From NCBI GenBank assembly GCA_902495705.1, contig CABUXT010000001.1:62001-126000 (forward strand): a stretch of 64,000 nucleotides of DNA, in the 5' to 3' direction. Within the stretch, counting starts at the first letter, position 1, and the number at the start of each line of letters is the position of its first letter. This stretch comes from an uncultured cyanobacterium (GTDB taxonomy: Bacteria > Cyanobacteriota > Vampirovibrionia > Gastranaerophilales > Gastranaerophilaceae). A program made the position numbers and the translations under genes. The notes under the pieces are model-generated. The model saw only the letters and a list, made by a program, of their open reading frames with translations. It had not been told where the DNA came from and ran no database searches. Positions 31,977 through 40,899 of this stretch are shown piece after piece.

Positions 31977-32318
31977 ATGAGAATTAAACGTGGTAATGCA
32001 GGTGTTAAAAGACACAAAAAAATATTAAAACTTGCTAAAGGTTTTATTGGCGCTAGAAGCAGAATCTTCAAAGTTGCTAATATCGCTGTTATGAAAGCAT
32101 TGAAATACGCTTACAGAGATAGACGTACTACAAAACGTAATATGAGAAGATTATGGATTGTTAGAATCAACGCTGCTGTAAGAGCTCGTGGTATGAGCTA
32201 TTCAAGATTCGTAAACGCTTGCAAGAAAGCAAACATTGTTGTAAACAGAAAAATGCTTGCAGACTTAGCAGTAAAAGACCCTGAAGCTTTTGATGTAGTA
32301 TTTGAAGCTATTAAATAG
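31977..32318 (+). CDS. rplT: 50S ribosomal protein L20
   Basis: A 113-residue early-assembly protein of the large subunit, binding 23S rRNA domain II. Typical blocks are MRIKRGNAGVKRHKKILKLAKGF, YAYRDRRTTKRNMRRLWI and INAAVRARGMSYSRF. It follows rpmI after an AGGAGCATAAAA spacer. L20 is the usual autoregulator of rpmI-rplT, so the leader hairpin at 31695 is a candidate target. The operon ends at an 18-bp symmetric terminator. Confidence 0.97.
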   Translation: MRIKRGNAGVKRHKKILKLAKGFIGARSRIFKVANIAVMKALKYAYRDRRTTKRNMRRLWIVRINAAVRARGMSYSRFVNACKKANIVVNRKMLADLAVKDPEAFDVVFEAIK

Positions 32319-32340
32319 TTTTTAGTTACTATAAAAGTTG

Positions 32341-32382
32341 AAAAACAAAGACCTTGATGTTTGAATCAAGGTCTTTGTTTTT
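32341..32382. terminator. Bidirectional terminator (rplT / folC)
   Basis: An 18-bp perfect stem (aaaaacaaagaccttgat and complement) with a gtttga loop between convergent genes. Confidence 0.9.
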
Positions 32383-32394
32383 ACTATAACTAAC

Positions 32395-33573
32395 TTATTG
32401 CCAAACATTTATTCCAAAACGCTCAACAAGTTCTGATATCATATAAAAAGACCCACAAATAATATTCAAATGCCCATCATTAAAGTCAATTTTAGTATCA
32501 GGTGTCAATTCTTTTGAGTCAATTGGACAAACCTTTTGAAGCTCCTCTACAGTACAAGAATTTTGATGTTTGAAATGATAAAAATATACTTCATCCCCCC
32601 TATCAAATAAAGTTTGTACCATCTTTTCATAATCTTTATTTCTTAAACAACCAAAAATAAATCTGCGCTTTTGATTATAATAATACGCATCAAGGCTTTG
32701 TTTTAGTGAATTAATCCCATTTGGATTATGCGCACCATCAATTATTAGATTTTTTTCTGGGATATATTGAAACCTACAAATATGTTTAACATTTTCTAAC
32801 CCTTTATCAATTGTTTCTCGTGATATTTCAGGAAAGAGGGTTTCAATTGCAGCAAGCGCCAAAGATAGATTTTCCTGTTGATAAGTACCTTTTAGGGCAA
32901 GTTTTGTTGTATCTTCAAACGGAGCAATCAACATTAACAGCGAATGTTTTTCATCTGCAACATCTTTATAAACTTCTCTTCCTTCAAAAGCAATACAAGG
33001 GCATTCAGGTTTAATTATTCCTGCTTTTTCATAGGCAATTTTATCCAAAGTATTGCCTAATCTCTCGGTATGGTCATAATCAATATGAGTGATAATTGAA
33101 CATAAGTTCTTTTTGATAACATTTGTAGCGTCATATCTTCCGCCCAATCCAGTTTCCAATACCACTACATCAACCTTGTTATCAGCAAAATATTTAAACA
33201 TAACAGCGGTTAGGATTTCAAACTCAGTCAAATCAATCCCATTTTTGTCAGCCAAATCAGAAATTTCAAAAACATATTTGGCAAAATCTTCATCTGGAAT
33301 AGGACAATTATTGATTTGTATGCGTTCTGTATACTTAAAGATATGCGGACTTGTATATAGACCAACTTTTTTGCCTGCATATTTCAAAATCGATGCCAAT
33401 ATTGCACAAACAGAACCTTTACCATTTGTACCTGCAACATGGATACAATCCAACTTATCTTGAGGATTATCCATAATTTCTAAAATTTTAGAAATTCTAT
33501 CAAGCCCTAACGAGATATGGAATTTCCCAACAGATGTCAATAACTCTACCGCATCATTATATGTTTTTGTCAT
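32395..33573 (-). CDS. folC: Bifunctional folylpolyglutamate/dihydrofolate synthase
   Basis: Adds glutamate to folates and makes dihydrofolate from dihydropteroate. The 392 residues show the Mur-ligase fold: GLDRISKIL, P-loop VAGTNGKGSVCAILASIL, KVGLYTSPHI, VVLETGLGGRYDATNV, and later LIIDGAHNPNG. The start at 33573 (MTKTYNDAVEL) has AGAAGGT upstream; the longer in-frame start at 33603 does not. The tail is slightly short compared with typical 420-430-residue FolC, mostly in the C-terminal domain. It stands alone, convergent to rplT. Confidence 0.93.
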   Translation of the reverse strand: MTKTYNDAVELLTSVGKFHISLGLDRISKILEIMDNPQDKLDCIHVAGTNGKGSVCAILASILKYAGKKVGLYTSPHIFKYTERIQINNCPIPDEDFAKYVFEISDLADKNGIDLTEFEILTAVMFKYFADNKVDVVVLETGLGGRYDATNVIKKNLCSIITHIDYDHTERLGNTLDKIAYEKAGIIKPECPCIAFEGREVYKDVADEKHSLLMLIAPFEDTTKLALKGTYQQENLSLALAAIETLFPEISRETIDKGLENVKHICRFQYIPEKNLIIDGAHNPNGINSLKQSLDAYYYNQKRRFIFGCLRNKDYEKMVQTLFDRGDEVYFYHFKHQNSCTVEELQKVCPIDSKELTPDTKIDFNDGHLNIICGSFYMISELVERFGINVWQ

Positions 33574-33633
33574 AATATACCTTCTATTTGATTGGATGTT
33601 CAAGTTCCAATCCTTATTATATTACAAAAACAA

Positions 33634-34428
33634 TTACCAAGGATAATCTTTGCTAATTTTCCACCCATCCATCATTATAACAGCAGCACAAGCATTTCCA
33701 CCAACACCAATGTTGGTAGTCTGACGATTACACGAGCGATGTACGGATGCTCCGAGCAATTGTTTTCTTGTAATTGCAGCATGAGGAAGATAGCATGAGG
33801 CATATCCCCCTGGGTATAATCCTGCTTTAAAGTTTTTAAGAGCCACCAACGAGGCTTTGCAAGCATTATCTGTGCTTATAGTATCAGGATTGACTAAATA
33901 AAAATTAAAAATATCGCGCCCTTCAATATTAGGTTTACTAGCGCCATTCAAATCTACATAAAACACCGCCCCACCATAAGAGGTGCGTACCCCAACATAA
34001 GAACCATTCAATAAACCGACCATATAATTAGGTAATGTAATTTTTGATTTTCTATCAATACCCAAGGGTGTTTTTTCATTTTTGTAACACTTTGTTGCCG
34101 GTTCACATCTAGTTACAATTTTTAAATATTGTGAAAAATATTTTTCCAAAAATTCTTTTTCAGATAGTTGAGTGTCAAATGAGCCGAATTCAGTTTCAGT
34201 TTCATTTGTGTAGAGTTTTGCAGCCTGAGTAATTAGACTATATGTTTCTTTTAATTGTTGGGCAGTAGCAGCTTTTTGGTAAGTTTCAATCAGGTTAGGA
34301 ATTGTCATTGCCGCAACAATACCAATAATTCCAAGAGTTATTAAAACTTCTGCCAAAGTAAAACCGCACCTTATCTTTTTGAGGTACAAATTTTCTAATT
34401 TTGCCCAGCCAAAACACCTATTATTCAT
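33634..34428 (-). CDS. Prepilin-like protein 1 (type IV pilin/pseudopilin)
   Basis: A 264-residue prepilin. A 22-residue leader (MNNRCFGWAKLENLYLKKIRC-G) ends at the cleavage site G-F, followed by the methylation/TM motif FTLAEVLITLGIIGIVAAMT with Glu at +5. The globular part is Cys-rich (eight Cys) and contains VDLNGASKPNIEGRDIFNF, a signature shared by the window's pilins. Unlike pilins 2, 4 and 5 the leader has no second FTLAE motif. GGAGATAGT precedes the ATG. It is divergent from an XRE regulator at 34585; its promoter carries AATAGTAyG repeats on both boxes. Confidence 0.85.
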   Translation of the reverse strand: MNNRCFGWAKLENLYLKKIRCGFTLAEVLITLGIIGIVAAMTIPNLIETYQKAATAQQLKETYSLITQAAKLYTNETETEFGSFDTQLSEKEFLEKYFSQYLKIVTRCEPATKCYKNEKTPLGIDRKSKITLPNYMVGLLNGSYVGVRTSYGGAVFYVDLNGASKPNIEGRDIFNFYLVNPDTISTDNACKASLVALKNFKAGLYPGGYASCYLPHAAITRKQLLGASVHRSCNRQTTNIGVGGNACAAVIMMDGWKISKDYPW

Positions 34429-34480
34429 ACTATCTCCACACTTTTTATAAAACTACGAATTTAATCATTACTTTTTAATT

Positions 34481-34519
34481 AATAGTATGTAATAATTACA
34501 CACTTTTGTCAATAGTACG
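34481..34519. promoter_or_regulatory. Pilin-1 promoter with paired operator-like repeats
   Basis: Minus strand TTGACA (34507-34512), 17-base spacer, CATACT (34484-34489). The direct repeat AATAGTATG (34481-34489) covers the -10, and AATAGTACG (34511-34519) touches the -35; repeat period 30 bases. Confidence 0.6.
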
Positions 34520-34584
34520 CATTTATTTAACTTATTTATATTTCAAAAGTCATTTATATTTTTAATAAATATAGGAGAAATATT

Positions 34585-34905
34585 TTGACTGAAAATAGAA
34601 AATTATTAGGAAAGAGAATTAAACAAATAAGAAAAAATGCAGGATATACACAAGAAAAATTATCTGAATTAATTGGAATAGAAACAGGCTCTCTAAGCGC
34701 AATCGAAAGTGGCAGAAGTTTCCCGTCATTGGTTACTTTAGAAAAAATAGCCCAAAATCTAAATGTTGAATTGAAAGCATTTTTCGACTATGACACTGAT
34801 ATGTCCATAAAGGATATGAAAAAAGTTATCATAAAAAATATCGACAAAATTAAAGACAGCCAAATCCCCTATATTTATAAATATTTTGAAGGTCTAAACA
34901 AATAA
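34585..34905 (+). CDS. XRE-family regulator paired with pilin 1
   Basis: A 106-residue Cro/C1-type protein. The HTH spans ~8-62 (RIKQIRKNAGYTQEKLSELIGIETGSLSAIESG), and a short helical C-terminal extension (KDMKKVIIKNIDKIKDSQI) may dimerise. The start is TTG at 34585 with AGGAG 7 bases upstream. It is divergent from pilin 1 with 156 bases between. The protein most likely binds the repeats in that spacer and controls pilin 1, itself, or both; this is inferred from position. Confidence 0.85.
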   Translation: MTENRKLLGKRIKQIRKNAGYTQEKLSELIGIETGSLSAIESGRSFPSLVTLEKIAQNLNVELKAFFDYDTDMSIKDMKKVIIKNIDKIKDSQIPYIYKYFEGLNK

Positions 34906-34913
34906 AAAGCCCC

Positions 34914-34941
34914 AAAATTTTGGGACTTTTTAAGTTTTAAA
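34914..34941. terminator. Bidirectional terminator (XRE / accC)
   Basis: aaaaagccccaaaa / ttttgggactttt hairpin between convergent genes, with T-runs both ways. Confidence 0.8.
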
Positions 34942-34955
34942 TCAGTTTGATATAT

Positions 34956-36314
34956 TTACTTATCTTCCAAACCTTTACGTTTGTAAAAATCTTCAATAAA
35001 ACCAGTATTAAAGTTTCCACTCATAAAGACTTCATCTTCAACAATTGCTTGGTGGAATGGAATAGTTGTTTCAACACCAGTCACAACATATTCCTTCAAC
35101 GCACGATACATTCTTCTGCGCGCTTCATTTCTATCTCTGCCCCAACAAATCAATTTACCAATCATTGAATCATAATATGGAGGGATTGTATAATCTTGGT
35201 ATACGTGAGAATCTACTCTAACACCAAATCCACCAGGAGCTAAATAACCAGATATTGTTCCAGGGTTTGGCATAAATCCTTTTGCTGGGTTTTCAGCATT
35301 GATACGACATTCAATCGCATGACCTTTTAAATGGATATCATCTTGAGTGTAACTCAATTTTTCACCTGCAGCAACAAGAATCTGCTCACGAACCAAATCT
35401 ACACGCGAAATCATTTCTGTTACGCAGTGTTCAACCTGAATTCTTGTATTCATCTCCATGAAGTACCATTTGCCATCATGGTCAAGTAAAAATTCACAAG
35501 TACCAGCACCTTCATAATTGATAGCTTTTGCAGCACGAACAGCTGCTGCACCCATTTCTTTTCTTGTTTCAGCATCAATTGCAGGAGATGGGGCTTCTTC
35601 TAACAATTTTTGGTGTCTACGTTGAATTGAACAATCTCTTTCGCCCAAGTGAACAACGTTTCCAAAACTATCGCCCATAATTTGTACTTCAATATGACGT
35701 GGATTTACTAAGAATTTTTCGGCATAAACATCAGGATTACCAAAGAAATTTTTAGCCTCTGCCTGACAAAGTTCCATATTCAATTGAACTTCATCATCAT
35801 TATTACATACCCTCATACCTTTTCCGCCGCCACCTGCTGTAGCCTTCAAAATAATTGGATAACCAACTTTGTTACCAAACTCTTGAACTTCCTCAACAGT
35901 TCTAACAATACCGGTTCCTGGGGTAACAGGTACATTATTTTCAATCATGGTCTTACGAGCAGTAGCCTTATCACCCATTTTTCTCATAGCCTCTGCTGTA
36001 GGTCCAATGAATTTGATTCCTTGTTTTTCGCAAATTTCTGCAAAATCAGCTCTTTCTGACATAAAACCATATCCTGGGTGAATTGCATCAGCGCCAGAAA
36101 CCATTGCAGCTGACATAATTGCAGGTATACTCAAATAACTATCAGCACTTTTTGCAGGTCCAATACAATATGCCTCGGTTGCCAATCTCACGTGCAAAGA
36201 GTTTGCATCCGCTTGAGAATATATTGCAACTGTAGGAATTCCAAGTTCTCTACAAGCTCTTATTATTCTTACGGCGATTTCGCCTCTATTTGCAATTAAA
36301 ACTTTTCTAAACAT
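34956..36314 (-). CDS. accC: Acetyl-CoA carboxylase biotin carboxylase subunit
   Basis: Carboxylates biotin on AccB with ATP and bicarbonate. The 452 residues contain FRKVLIANRGEIAVRIIRACRELG, HPGYGFMSERADFAEIC, the ATP-grasp Gly loop ATAGGGGKGMRVC, ERDCSIQRRHQKLLEEAPSP and FLDHDGKWYFMEMNTRIQVEH-type catalytic residues (EMNTRIQVEH). I prefer ATG 36314 over TTG 36320, because AAGGGA then sits 9 bases away. It is transcribed after efp and accB. Confidence 0.95.
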   Translation of the reverse strand: MFRKVLIANRGEIAVRIIRACRELGIPTVAIYSQADANSLHVRLATEAYCIGPAKSADSYLSIPAIMSAAMVSGADAIHPGYGFMSERADFAEICEKQGIKFIGPTAEAMRKMGDKATARKTMIENNVPVTPGTGIVRTVEEVQEFGNKVGYPIILKATAGGGGKGMRVCNNDDEVQLNMELCQAEAKNFFGNPDVYAEKFLVNPRHIEVQIMGDSFGNVVHLGERDCSIQRRHQKLLEEAPSPAIDAETRKEMGAAAVRAAKAINYEGAGTCEFLLDHDGKWYFMEMNTRIQVEHCVTEMISRVDLVREQILVAAGEKLSYTQDDIHLKGHAIECRINAENPAKGFMPNPGTISGYLAPGGFGVRVDSHVYQDYTIPPYYDSMIGKLICWGRDRNEARRRMYRALKEYVVTGVETTIPFHQAIVEDEVFMSGNFNTGFIEDFYKRKGLEDK

Positions 36315-36461
36315 TTCCAAATATCCCTTACTAACTTTCTTCCGCCATTCTAATCAAAAATATCTTTCCCAACTCTGACAACGGCGGTAGTAATATGTGT
36401 TGTCGCAGATTTGTCGGCTTAACACCGCCAAATCAAGACTTCACATCGGCTTGACGCCTAA

Positions 36462-36914
36462 TTATTCAACATACATCAGAACTTGTCCAAATTCAACAGG
36501 TTGTCCGTCTTCAACACAGATTTCAACAACCTTACCTGACACTTCTGATTCGATTTCGTTCATCATCTTCATAGCTTCAACGATACAAACAACATCGCCT
36601 TGTTTTACTTCTGAACCGACTTTTACAAATGGGTCAGCATCAGGAGATGGAGACTTGTAGAATGTTCCAACCATTGGAGATGTAACAGGAGTACCTTTTT
36701 TAGCAGGTGCAGCAGTTTCAGTTTGGCTTGCTGCAACAGGTGCAACAGCAGGAGCTGCTTGAACTTGAGCAGGTGCAGCAACAGGAGCAGATGTAACGAT
36801 TACATCTTTTCTCAAAGTAATTGCTTGTTCACCGTCCTCAAGAGAAATTTCTGTCAAACCGGTATCTGCCAATACTCTTGCTAATTTTTCTATATAATCT
36901 GTTTCAAATTTCAT
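36462..36914 (-). CDS. accB: Biotin carboxyl carrier protein of acetyl-CoA carboxylase
   Basis: Carries biotin between AccC and the carboxyltransferase. The 150 residues have an N-terminal helical/beta part (DYIEKLARVLADTGLTEISLED), an Ala/Pro-rich flexible linker (~45-75), and the biotinyl domain with TSPMVGTFYKSPSPDADPFVKVG and the biotinylation site EAMKMMNE (Lys of AMKM). It lies between efp (51 bases upstream) and accC (147 bases downstream), the same order as in many bacteria. An AAGGA site precedes the ATG. Confidence 0.95.
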   Translation of the reverse strand: MKFETDYIEKLARVLADTGLTEISLEDGEQAITLRKDVIVTSAPVAAPAQVQAAPAVAPVAASQTETAAPAKKGTPVTSPMVGTFYKSPSPDADPFVKVGSEVKQGDVVCIVEAMKMMNEIESEVSGKVVEICVEDGQPVEFGQVLMYVE

Positions 36915-36965
36915 AATTCGTTTTGTCCTTCTTAATTACTGAATAAAAACCAAAACAAGGATAGA

Positions 36966-37523
36966 TTAGCATCTATCCAAGTATTCGTTAGTTCTGGTAT
37001 CAACTCTGATAACGTCACCATTTACAACAAAGAATGGAACGTTTACAACAGCACCTGTTTCTAATGTTGCAGGTTTTGTACCGCCTTGAGAAGTGTTACC
37101 CTTTTCTGAAGGTGGAGTGTCAACAACTTCCAACTCAACGTGAGCAGGAATATCAACACCAATGATTCTGCCTTCGTGAGTAAGAACCATAACGTTCATA
37201 TTTTCTTTCAAGTATTTAACACCTGAACCGATTTGAGCTTCTTCAACGTGGATTTGGTCGTAAGTTTCGTTATCCATCATTACATAAGCTGAACCTTCTT
37301 TATATAAGTATTGCATTTCACGTCTGTCCAAAGTAGCTTTAGCAACTTTTTCACCGGCTCTGAATGTTTTTTCAACAACTTGGCCTGTGATAACGTTTTT
37401 CAACTTTGAACGAACGAAAGCTGCACCTTTACCCGGCTTAACGTGCAAGAATTCAACAACAGTCCACAAACCATTGTCTAATTCTACTGTCAAACCTGTT
37501 TTAAAATCGTTTACTGAAATCAT
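36966..37523 (-). CDS. efp: Translation elongation factor P
   Basis: Rescues ribosomes stalled at polyproline. The 185 residues cover the three EF-P beta domains: ISVNDFKTGLTVELDNGLWTVVEFLHVKPGKGAAFVR with Lys at the domain-I loop tip (KPGKGAAF), YLYKEGSAYVMMDNETYDQI, and TNEYLDRC at the end. The loop-tip residue is Lys, the modified position in many species; no EpmA/B is visible here. An AAGGGG site precedes the ATG. It heads the efp-accB-accC order. Confidence 0.96.
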   Translation of the reverse strand: MISVNDFKTGLTVELDNGLWTVVEFLHVKPGKGAAFVRSKLKNVITGQVVEKTFRAGEKVAKATLDRREMQYLYKEGSAYVMMDNETYDQIHVEEAQIGSGVKYLKENMNVMVLTHEGRIIGVDIPAHVELEVVDTPPSEKGNTSQGGTKPATLETGAVVNVPFFVVNGDVIRVDTRTNEYLDRC

Positions 37524-37639
37524 ATTTTTCCCCTTATTAAAAAGTGTTTTTCTTCTAGTGTACTAATGATAACATAAAAATCAGATTTTTCCAAATAGTT
37601 TTACATTATTTTAAGATGTAGGAGTAAAAGGAAATTGAG

Positions 37640-37980
37640 TAAGGGGAATGACGTGATTTTTATATTGTCATTCTGAACTTGTTTCAGAATCTCTAATTGA
37701 GCAAATAGGTCAATGTCACCCTGAACTGACTAGAATATGAGTTGAGCTAAAAGCGAAACGTAATATTCTGTTCCTACTTGGTGTTTCAGGGTCTTTTCCA
37801 TTTAAGGGTTTAACAATGCTTACTTTGACTAATATTGATTATTAAAAAGATTCTGAAATAAATTCAGAATGACATAGACTTATATGAAATATTTGAGATT
37901 CCGAAACAAGTTCGGAATGACTAATTGAACAAATGTGCTCACACGGCGCACTTGCCAAAATCCGCAGTTCAGAATGACAT
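37640..37980. repeat. Repeat mosaic between pilin 2 and efp
   Basis: Short-arm units at ~37666-37695 (attctgaacttgtttcagaat), ~37848-37875 (attctgaaataaattcagaat) and ~37890-37915 (attccgaaacaagttcggaat). Between them is a gcactt/ccgcagttcagaatgac fragment (~37930-37980). Three of the four stem variants occur in one spacer. Upstream, 37524-37640 is AT-rich efp leader. Confidence 0.8.
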
Positions 37981-37981
37981 T

Positions 37982-38764
37982 TTACTTCAAATTCTTAACC
38001 ACATACTTAAAATACTCTTGTGGATTTTCTTTTGCCTTTTGCGCACAAGCAATGCCATTAACATTCCCTGAACCGTCTTTATTACAATACTTTTCCGTAT
38101 CTTCATAGTCAGTTCCAATTGCACCCATTGTCTTCAATTCACCATCTTTCAATTGAAACGTAAACAAATCATATCCCCAACGATTCGGCTTGTTGTTATA
38201 ACCGTTCAAATCTACCGACACATAAACTCTATCCTTAGTAGCATTGCCAATATTTTCAAACATCAACAATGTACCGTTTTGTAATGCAATTTGCCCATCA
38301 TCTAAGACGCCTCGATTAGCATCGAAATGCCCATCGAATGTTTTATATGAGACATCAGTAGATTTTGAATTAGTATTATAACAAGGCTTGCCTTTTAAGT
38401 TTTTAGTATTTTCACCGACATCGCCACCTAAACCGCAATCATAAGGAGCTTGTAAATATCTCATAAAAGTTTTGTAATACTGCCCCAAGCCATAATCACG
38501 TGGGGACAATGAAACTTCATCTGCTTCCATTGATTTGAAAACCTGTTGAATGATTGAATATGACTCTAAAAATTGAGAGCTAAGGCGGTGAGCTTTGTAG
38601 TTAGCAATAAGATTTGGAATCGTCATCGCAGCCACTACACCAATTATGCCAAGAGTTATAAGAACCTCAGCAAGAGTAAAACCAAATCGAGCCTTGGTTG
38701 GTAGCGAATTTACGTACGTAGCACCCTCTGTTAAAGTAAAAGCACATCTCATATTATCTTTCAT
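37982..38764 (-). CDS. Prepilin-like protein 2 with tandem cleavage motifs
   Basis: A 260-residue prepilin. The leader is 28 residues and contains a second prepilin-like site: F9-TLTE at 9-13 and the main G28-F29-TLAE, exactly 20 residues apart. The TM motif LITLGIIGVVAAMTIPNLIA follows. The globular part has VDLNGYNNKPNRWGYDLFTF and four C-terminal Cys (YCNKDGS, GIACAQ), closely similar to pilin 4. GGAGGGCTG precedes the ATG. It is divergent from an XRE gene across a perfect 34-bp palindrome. Probably a surface pilin or pseudopilin; its specific role is unknown. Confidence 0.85.
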   Translation of the reverse strand: MKDNMRCAFTLTEGATYVNSLPTKARFGFTLAEVLITLGIIGVVAAMTIPNLIANYKAHRLSSQFLESYSIIQQVFKSMEADEVSLSPRDYGLGQYYKTFMRYLQAPYDCGLGGDVGENTKNLKGKPCYNTNSKSTDVSYKTFDGHFDANRGVLDDGQIALQNGTLLMFENIGNATKDRVYVSVDLNGYNNKPNRWGYDLFTFQLKDGELKTMGAIGTDYEDTEKYCNKDGSGNVNGIACAQKAKENPQEYFKYVVKNLK

Positions 38765-38788
38765 CAGCCCTCCAATACAACATCATCA

Positions 38789-38822
38789 TGTTTATATGAA
38801 CATTATAATGTTCATATAAACA
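38789..38822. promoter_or_regulatory. Perfect 34-bp palindromic operator candidate
   Basis: Half-site tgtttatatgaacatta and its exact reverse complement. The centre contains attataat, so a TATAAT-like -10 is embedded on both strands. It lies 24 bases before pilin 2 and 45 bases before the XRE gene. Confidence 0.75.
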
Positions 38823-38867
38823 CAATACTTCATTTATTATTTTTTGTCAATTATTTAGGATTAAGGA

Positions 38868-39086
38868 ATGAAAGACGATAGATTATTACAACTGGGGCAA
38901 AAAATAAGATATGAGCGAACAAAACGCGGATTGAGCCAAGAGGATTTGGAAGAAATCTCTTCGGTTTCGCGCAGAACGATTAGCGAAATTGAACGCGGAA
39001 ACGCCGACATCAGATATACAAATTTGTGCCAAATTGCCGAGGCTTTTAGTCTATCGATTTCTGAATTGTTGAATTTTAAGTTGTGA
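38868..39086 (+). CDS. XRE-family regulator paired with pilin 2
   Basis: A 72-residue HTH-only protein: KIRYERTKRGLSQEDLEEISSVSRRTISEIERGN, then YTNLCQIAEAFSLSISELLNF. It resembles HipB-type antitoxin regulators in size, but no toxin gene follows, only repeats. An AGGATTAAGGA site precedes the ATG. It is divergent from pilin 2 with the palindrome between them, so autoregulation plus pilin control is the simplest reading. Confidence 0.82.
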   Translation: MKDDRLLQLGQKIRYERTKRGLSQEDLEEISSVSRRTISEIERGNADIRYTNLCQIAEAFSLSISELLNFKL

Positions 39087-39530
39087 AAGTTTACCCTCAC
39101 TGAGGGACTCTAGCCGAACCAACGAGCCACGCGAGTTGTGTGAGACTGCGTGCCTAGGAGAGGGTAAAAGTATATAATTTGAAAGACATTGACCCCCTCT
39201 CCTCACTCCTCTCCCACAAGGGGTGAGGATGCTTTTAATGTCACCCTGAATTTATTTCAGGGTCTCTAATTGAACAAATAAGTCGCTGTCATTCCGAATT
39301 TATTTCGGAATCTTTTCAATAATCATTATTAGGCTAAGTAACCATTGCAAAATCCTTAAATGGAAAAATTTCTGAACCAGCTCAGCCTGCGCCCGCATAC
39401 AAGCTCACTCGTTTCGCTCTAGCTCAACGGTTCGTTTTGTAAAGTTCAGAATGACATAGACCTATTTGCTAGATTAGAGATTCCGAAACAAGTTCTGAAT
39501 GACAATTAAGTAACTTCATCCTGCCATGCG
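39087..39530. repeat. Repeat mosaic between XRE and purB
   Basis: Contains an inverted fragment of the composite repeat (~39095-39170, agccgaaccaacgag...gcgtgcc). A ccctctcctcactcctctccc stretch (~39192) follows. Short-arm units lie at ~39238-39267 (ccctgaatttatttcaggg), ~39287-39313 (attccgaatttatttcggaat) and ~39480-39503. No gene is visible. Confidence 0.8.
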
Positions 39531-39533
39531 CAA

Positions 39534-39562
39534 TTGATAAAATCATTTTTGCATGCTACAAT
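39534..39562 (+). promoter_or_regulatory. purB promoter placing ATG at +1
   Basis: TTGATA (39534-39539), 17-base spacer, TACAAT (39557-39562), then 6 bases to the ATG. There is no Shine-Dalgarno. Confidence 0.7.
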
Positions 39563-39568
39563 CAGACT

Positions 39569-40861
39569 ATGATTGAAAGATACTCAAGAGAAGAAATGGC
39601 AAAAATTTGGGACTTGAATTCCAAATTTAATTATTATTTGCAAGTTGAACTTGCTGTATGTGATGCATACGCAGAATTAGGAACAATTCCAAAAGAAGCA
39701 GCGGAAGAAATTCGTAAAAAAGCGACATTTTCGGTTGAAAGAATTGATGAAATCGAACGCGAAGTTCGTCACGATGTCATTGCATTTTTGACCTGCGTAA
39801 ACGAAAGTCTTGGCGATTTAGGGCGATATGTCCATGTTGGAATGACAAGTTCTGACGTAATTGACACGGCTTTTGCTTTGCAGATTCAAGACAGCGGACA
39901 TATCATTTTAGAAGACTTGAACCGCACAATTTCTACCCTAAAAGAACTTGCACAAAAGCATAAAGACACCATTTGCATTGGTCGTTCTCACGGTATCCAC
40001 GCAGAAATTATGACTTTTGGCGTAAAAATGTGCTCTTGGATTGATATTTTGGAAAGACAAAAATCAAACTTTGAACACGCATTAGAACAAATCAGAGTCG
40101 GTCAAATCTCAGGTCCTGTAGGCACTTACAGCAATATTTCTCCAAAAGTTGAAGAAATAACCTGCCGTCACTTAGAACTAAAACCGGCAAAAATTTCTAC
40201 CCAAATTATCGCAAGAGATTATCACGCATACTTTATGCAATCTTTGGCACTAATAGCAAGTGTTTTAGAGCAATTCGCGACAGAAATCAGGCACCTGCAA
40301 AGAACAGAAGTTTTGGAACTTGAAGAAGGCTTTGGCAAAGGTCAAAAAGGTTCTTCCGCTATGCCACACAAGAAAAACCCTGTATTAAGCGAAAATCTTT
40401 GCGGTTTGGCACGTGTTGTACGCGCAAATTCAATCGTGGCATTGGAAAACATTCCTTTGTGGCACGAAAGAGATATTTCTCACTCTTCAGCTGAGCGCAT
40501 AATATTCCCTGACAGCCTGACTCTTGTTGATTTTATGCTAAACCGTTTCAACGGCTTGATGGAAAATATTGTTGTACACAAAGACAATATGCTAAAAAAC
40601 ACAAACAAGTTCGGCGGAATTGTATTTTCTCAAAAAGTTTTGTTGACACTTGTATCTAAAGGTTTATCAAGGGAAGATGCTTATGTAATAGTACAGCGCA
40701 ACGCGCTTGACGCCTTCCAAAACCATGGGGACTTCAAGGTAAATTTGTTAAATGATGCCGATGTAAGGAAGTTATTATCTCCTACAGAAATCGAAAATAT
40801 TTTTGACAAGCAAGCCTTTTTGCAAAATGTTGGTGAGATTTACAAAAGGTTTGAGGTGTAG
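39569..40861 (+). CDS. purB: Adenylosuccinate lyase
   Basis: Cleaves SAICAR and adenylosuccinate in purine synthesis. The 430 residues show the fumarase-superfamily signature GSSAMPHKKNPV with catalytic Ser, MTSSDVIDTA, and GRSHGIHAE with the catalytic His region. The N-terminus MIERYSREEMAKIWD is typical of the type found in Bacillus and cyanobacteria. It is predicted to be leaderless. The prs and purine nucleoside phosphorylase genes elsewhere in the window belong to the same metabolism but are not linked to it. Confidence 0.96.
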   Translation: MIERYSREEMAKIWDLNSKFNYYLQVELAVCDAYAELGTIPKEAAEEIRKKATFSVERIDEIEREVRHDVIAFLTCVNESLGDLGRYVHVGMTSSDVIDTAFALQIQDSGHIILEDLNRTISTLKELAQKHKDTICIGRSHGIHAEIMTFGVKMCSWIDILERQKSNFEHALEQIRVGQISGPVGTYSNISPKVEEITCRHLELKPAKISTQIIARDYHAYFMQSLALIASVLEQFATEIRHLQRTEVLELEEGFGKGQKGSSAMPHKKNPVLSENLCGLARVVRANSIVALENIPLWHERDISHSSAERIIFPDSLTLVDFMLNRFNGLMENIVVHKDNMLKNTNKFGGIVFSQKVLLTLVSKGLSREDAYVIVQRNALDAFQNHGDFKVNLLNDADVRKLLSPTEIENIFDKQAFLQNVGEIYKRFEV

Positions 40862-40899
40862 GTGAGTTTAGGGTGGCAAAAATTGTCATTTGAATTTAT

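Noticed and set aside
38868..39086. HipAB-type toxin-antitoxin locus
   Set aside because: The small HTH protein resembles HipB, but no HipA kinase follows, only repeat DNA.
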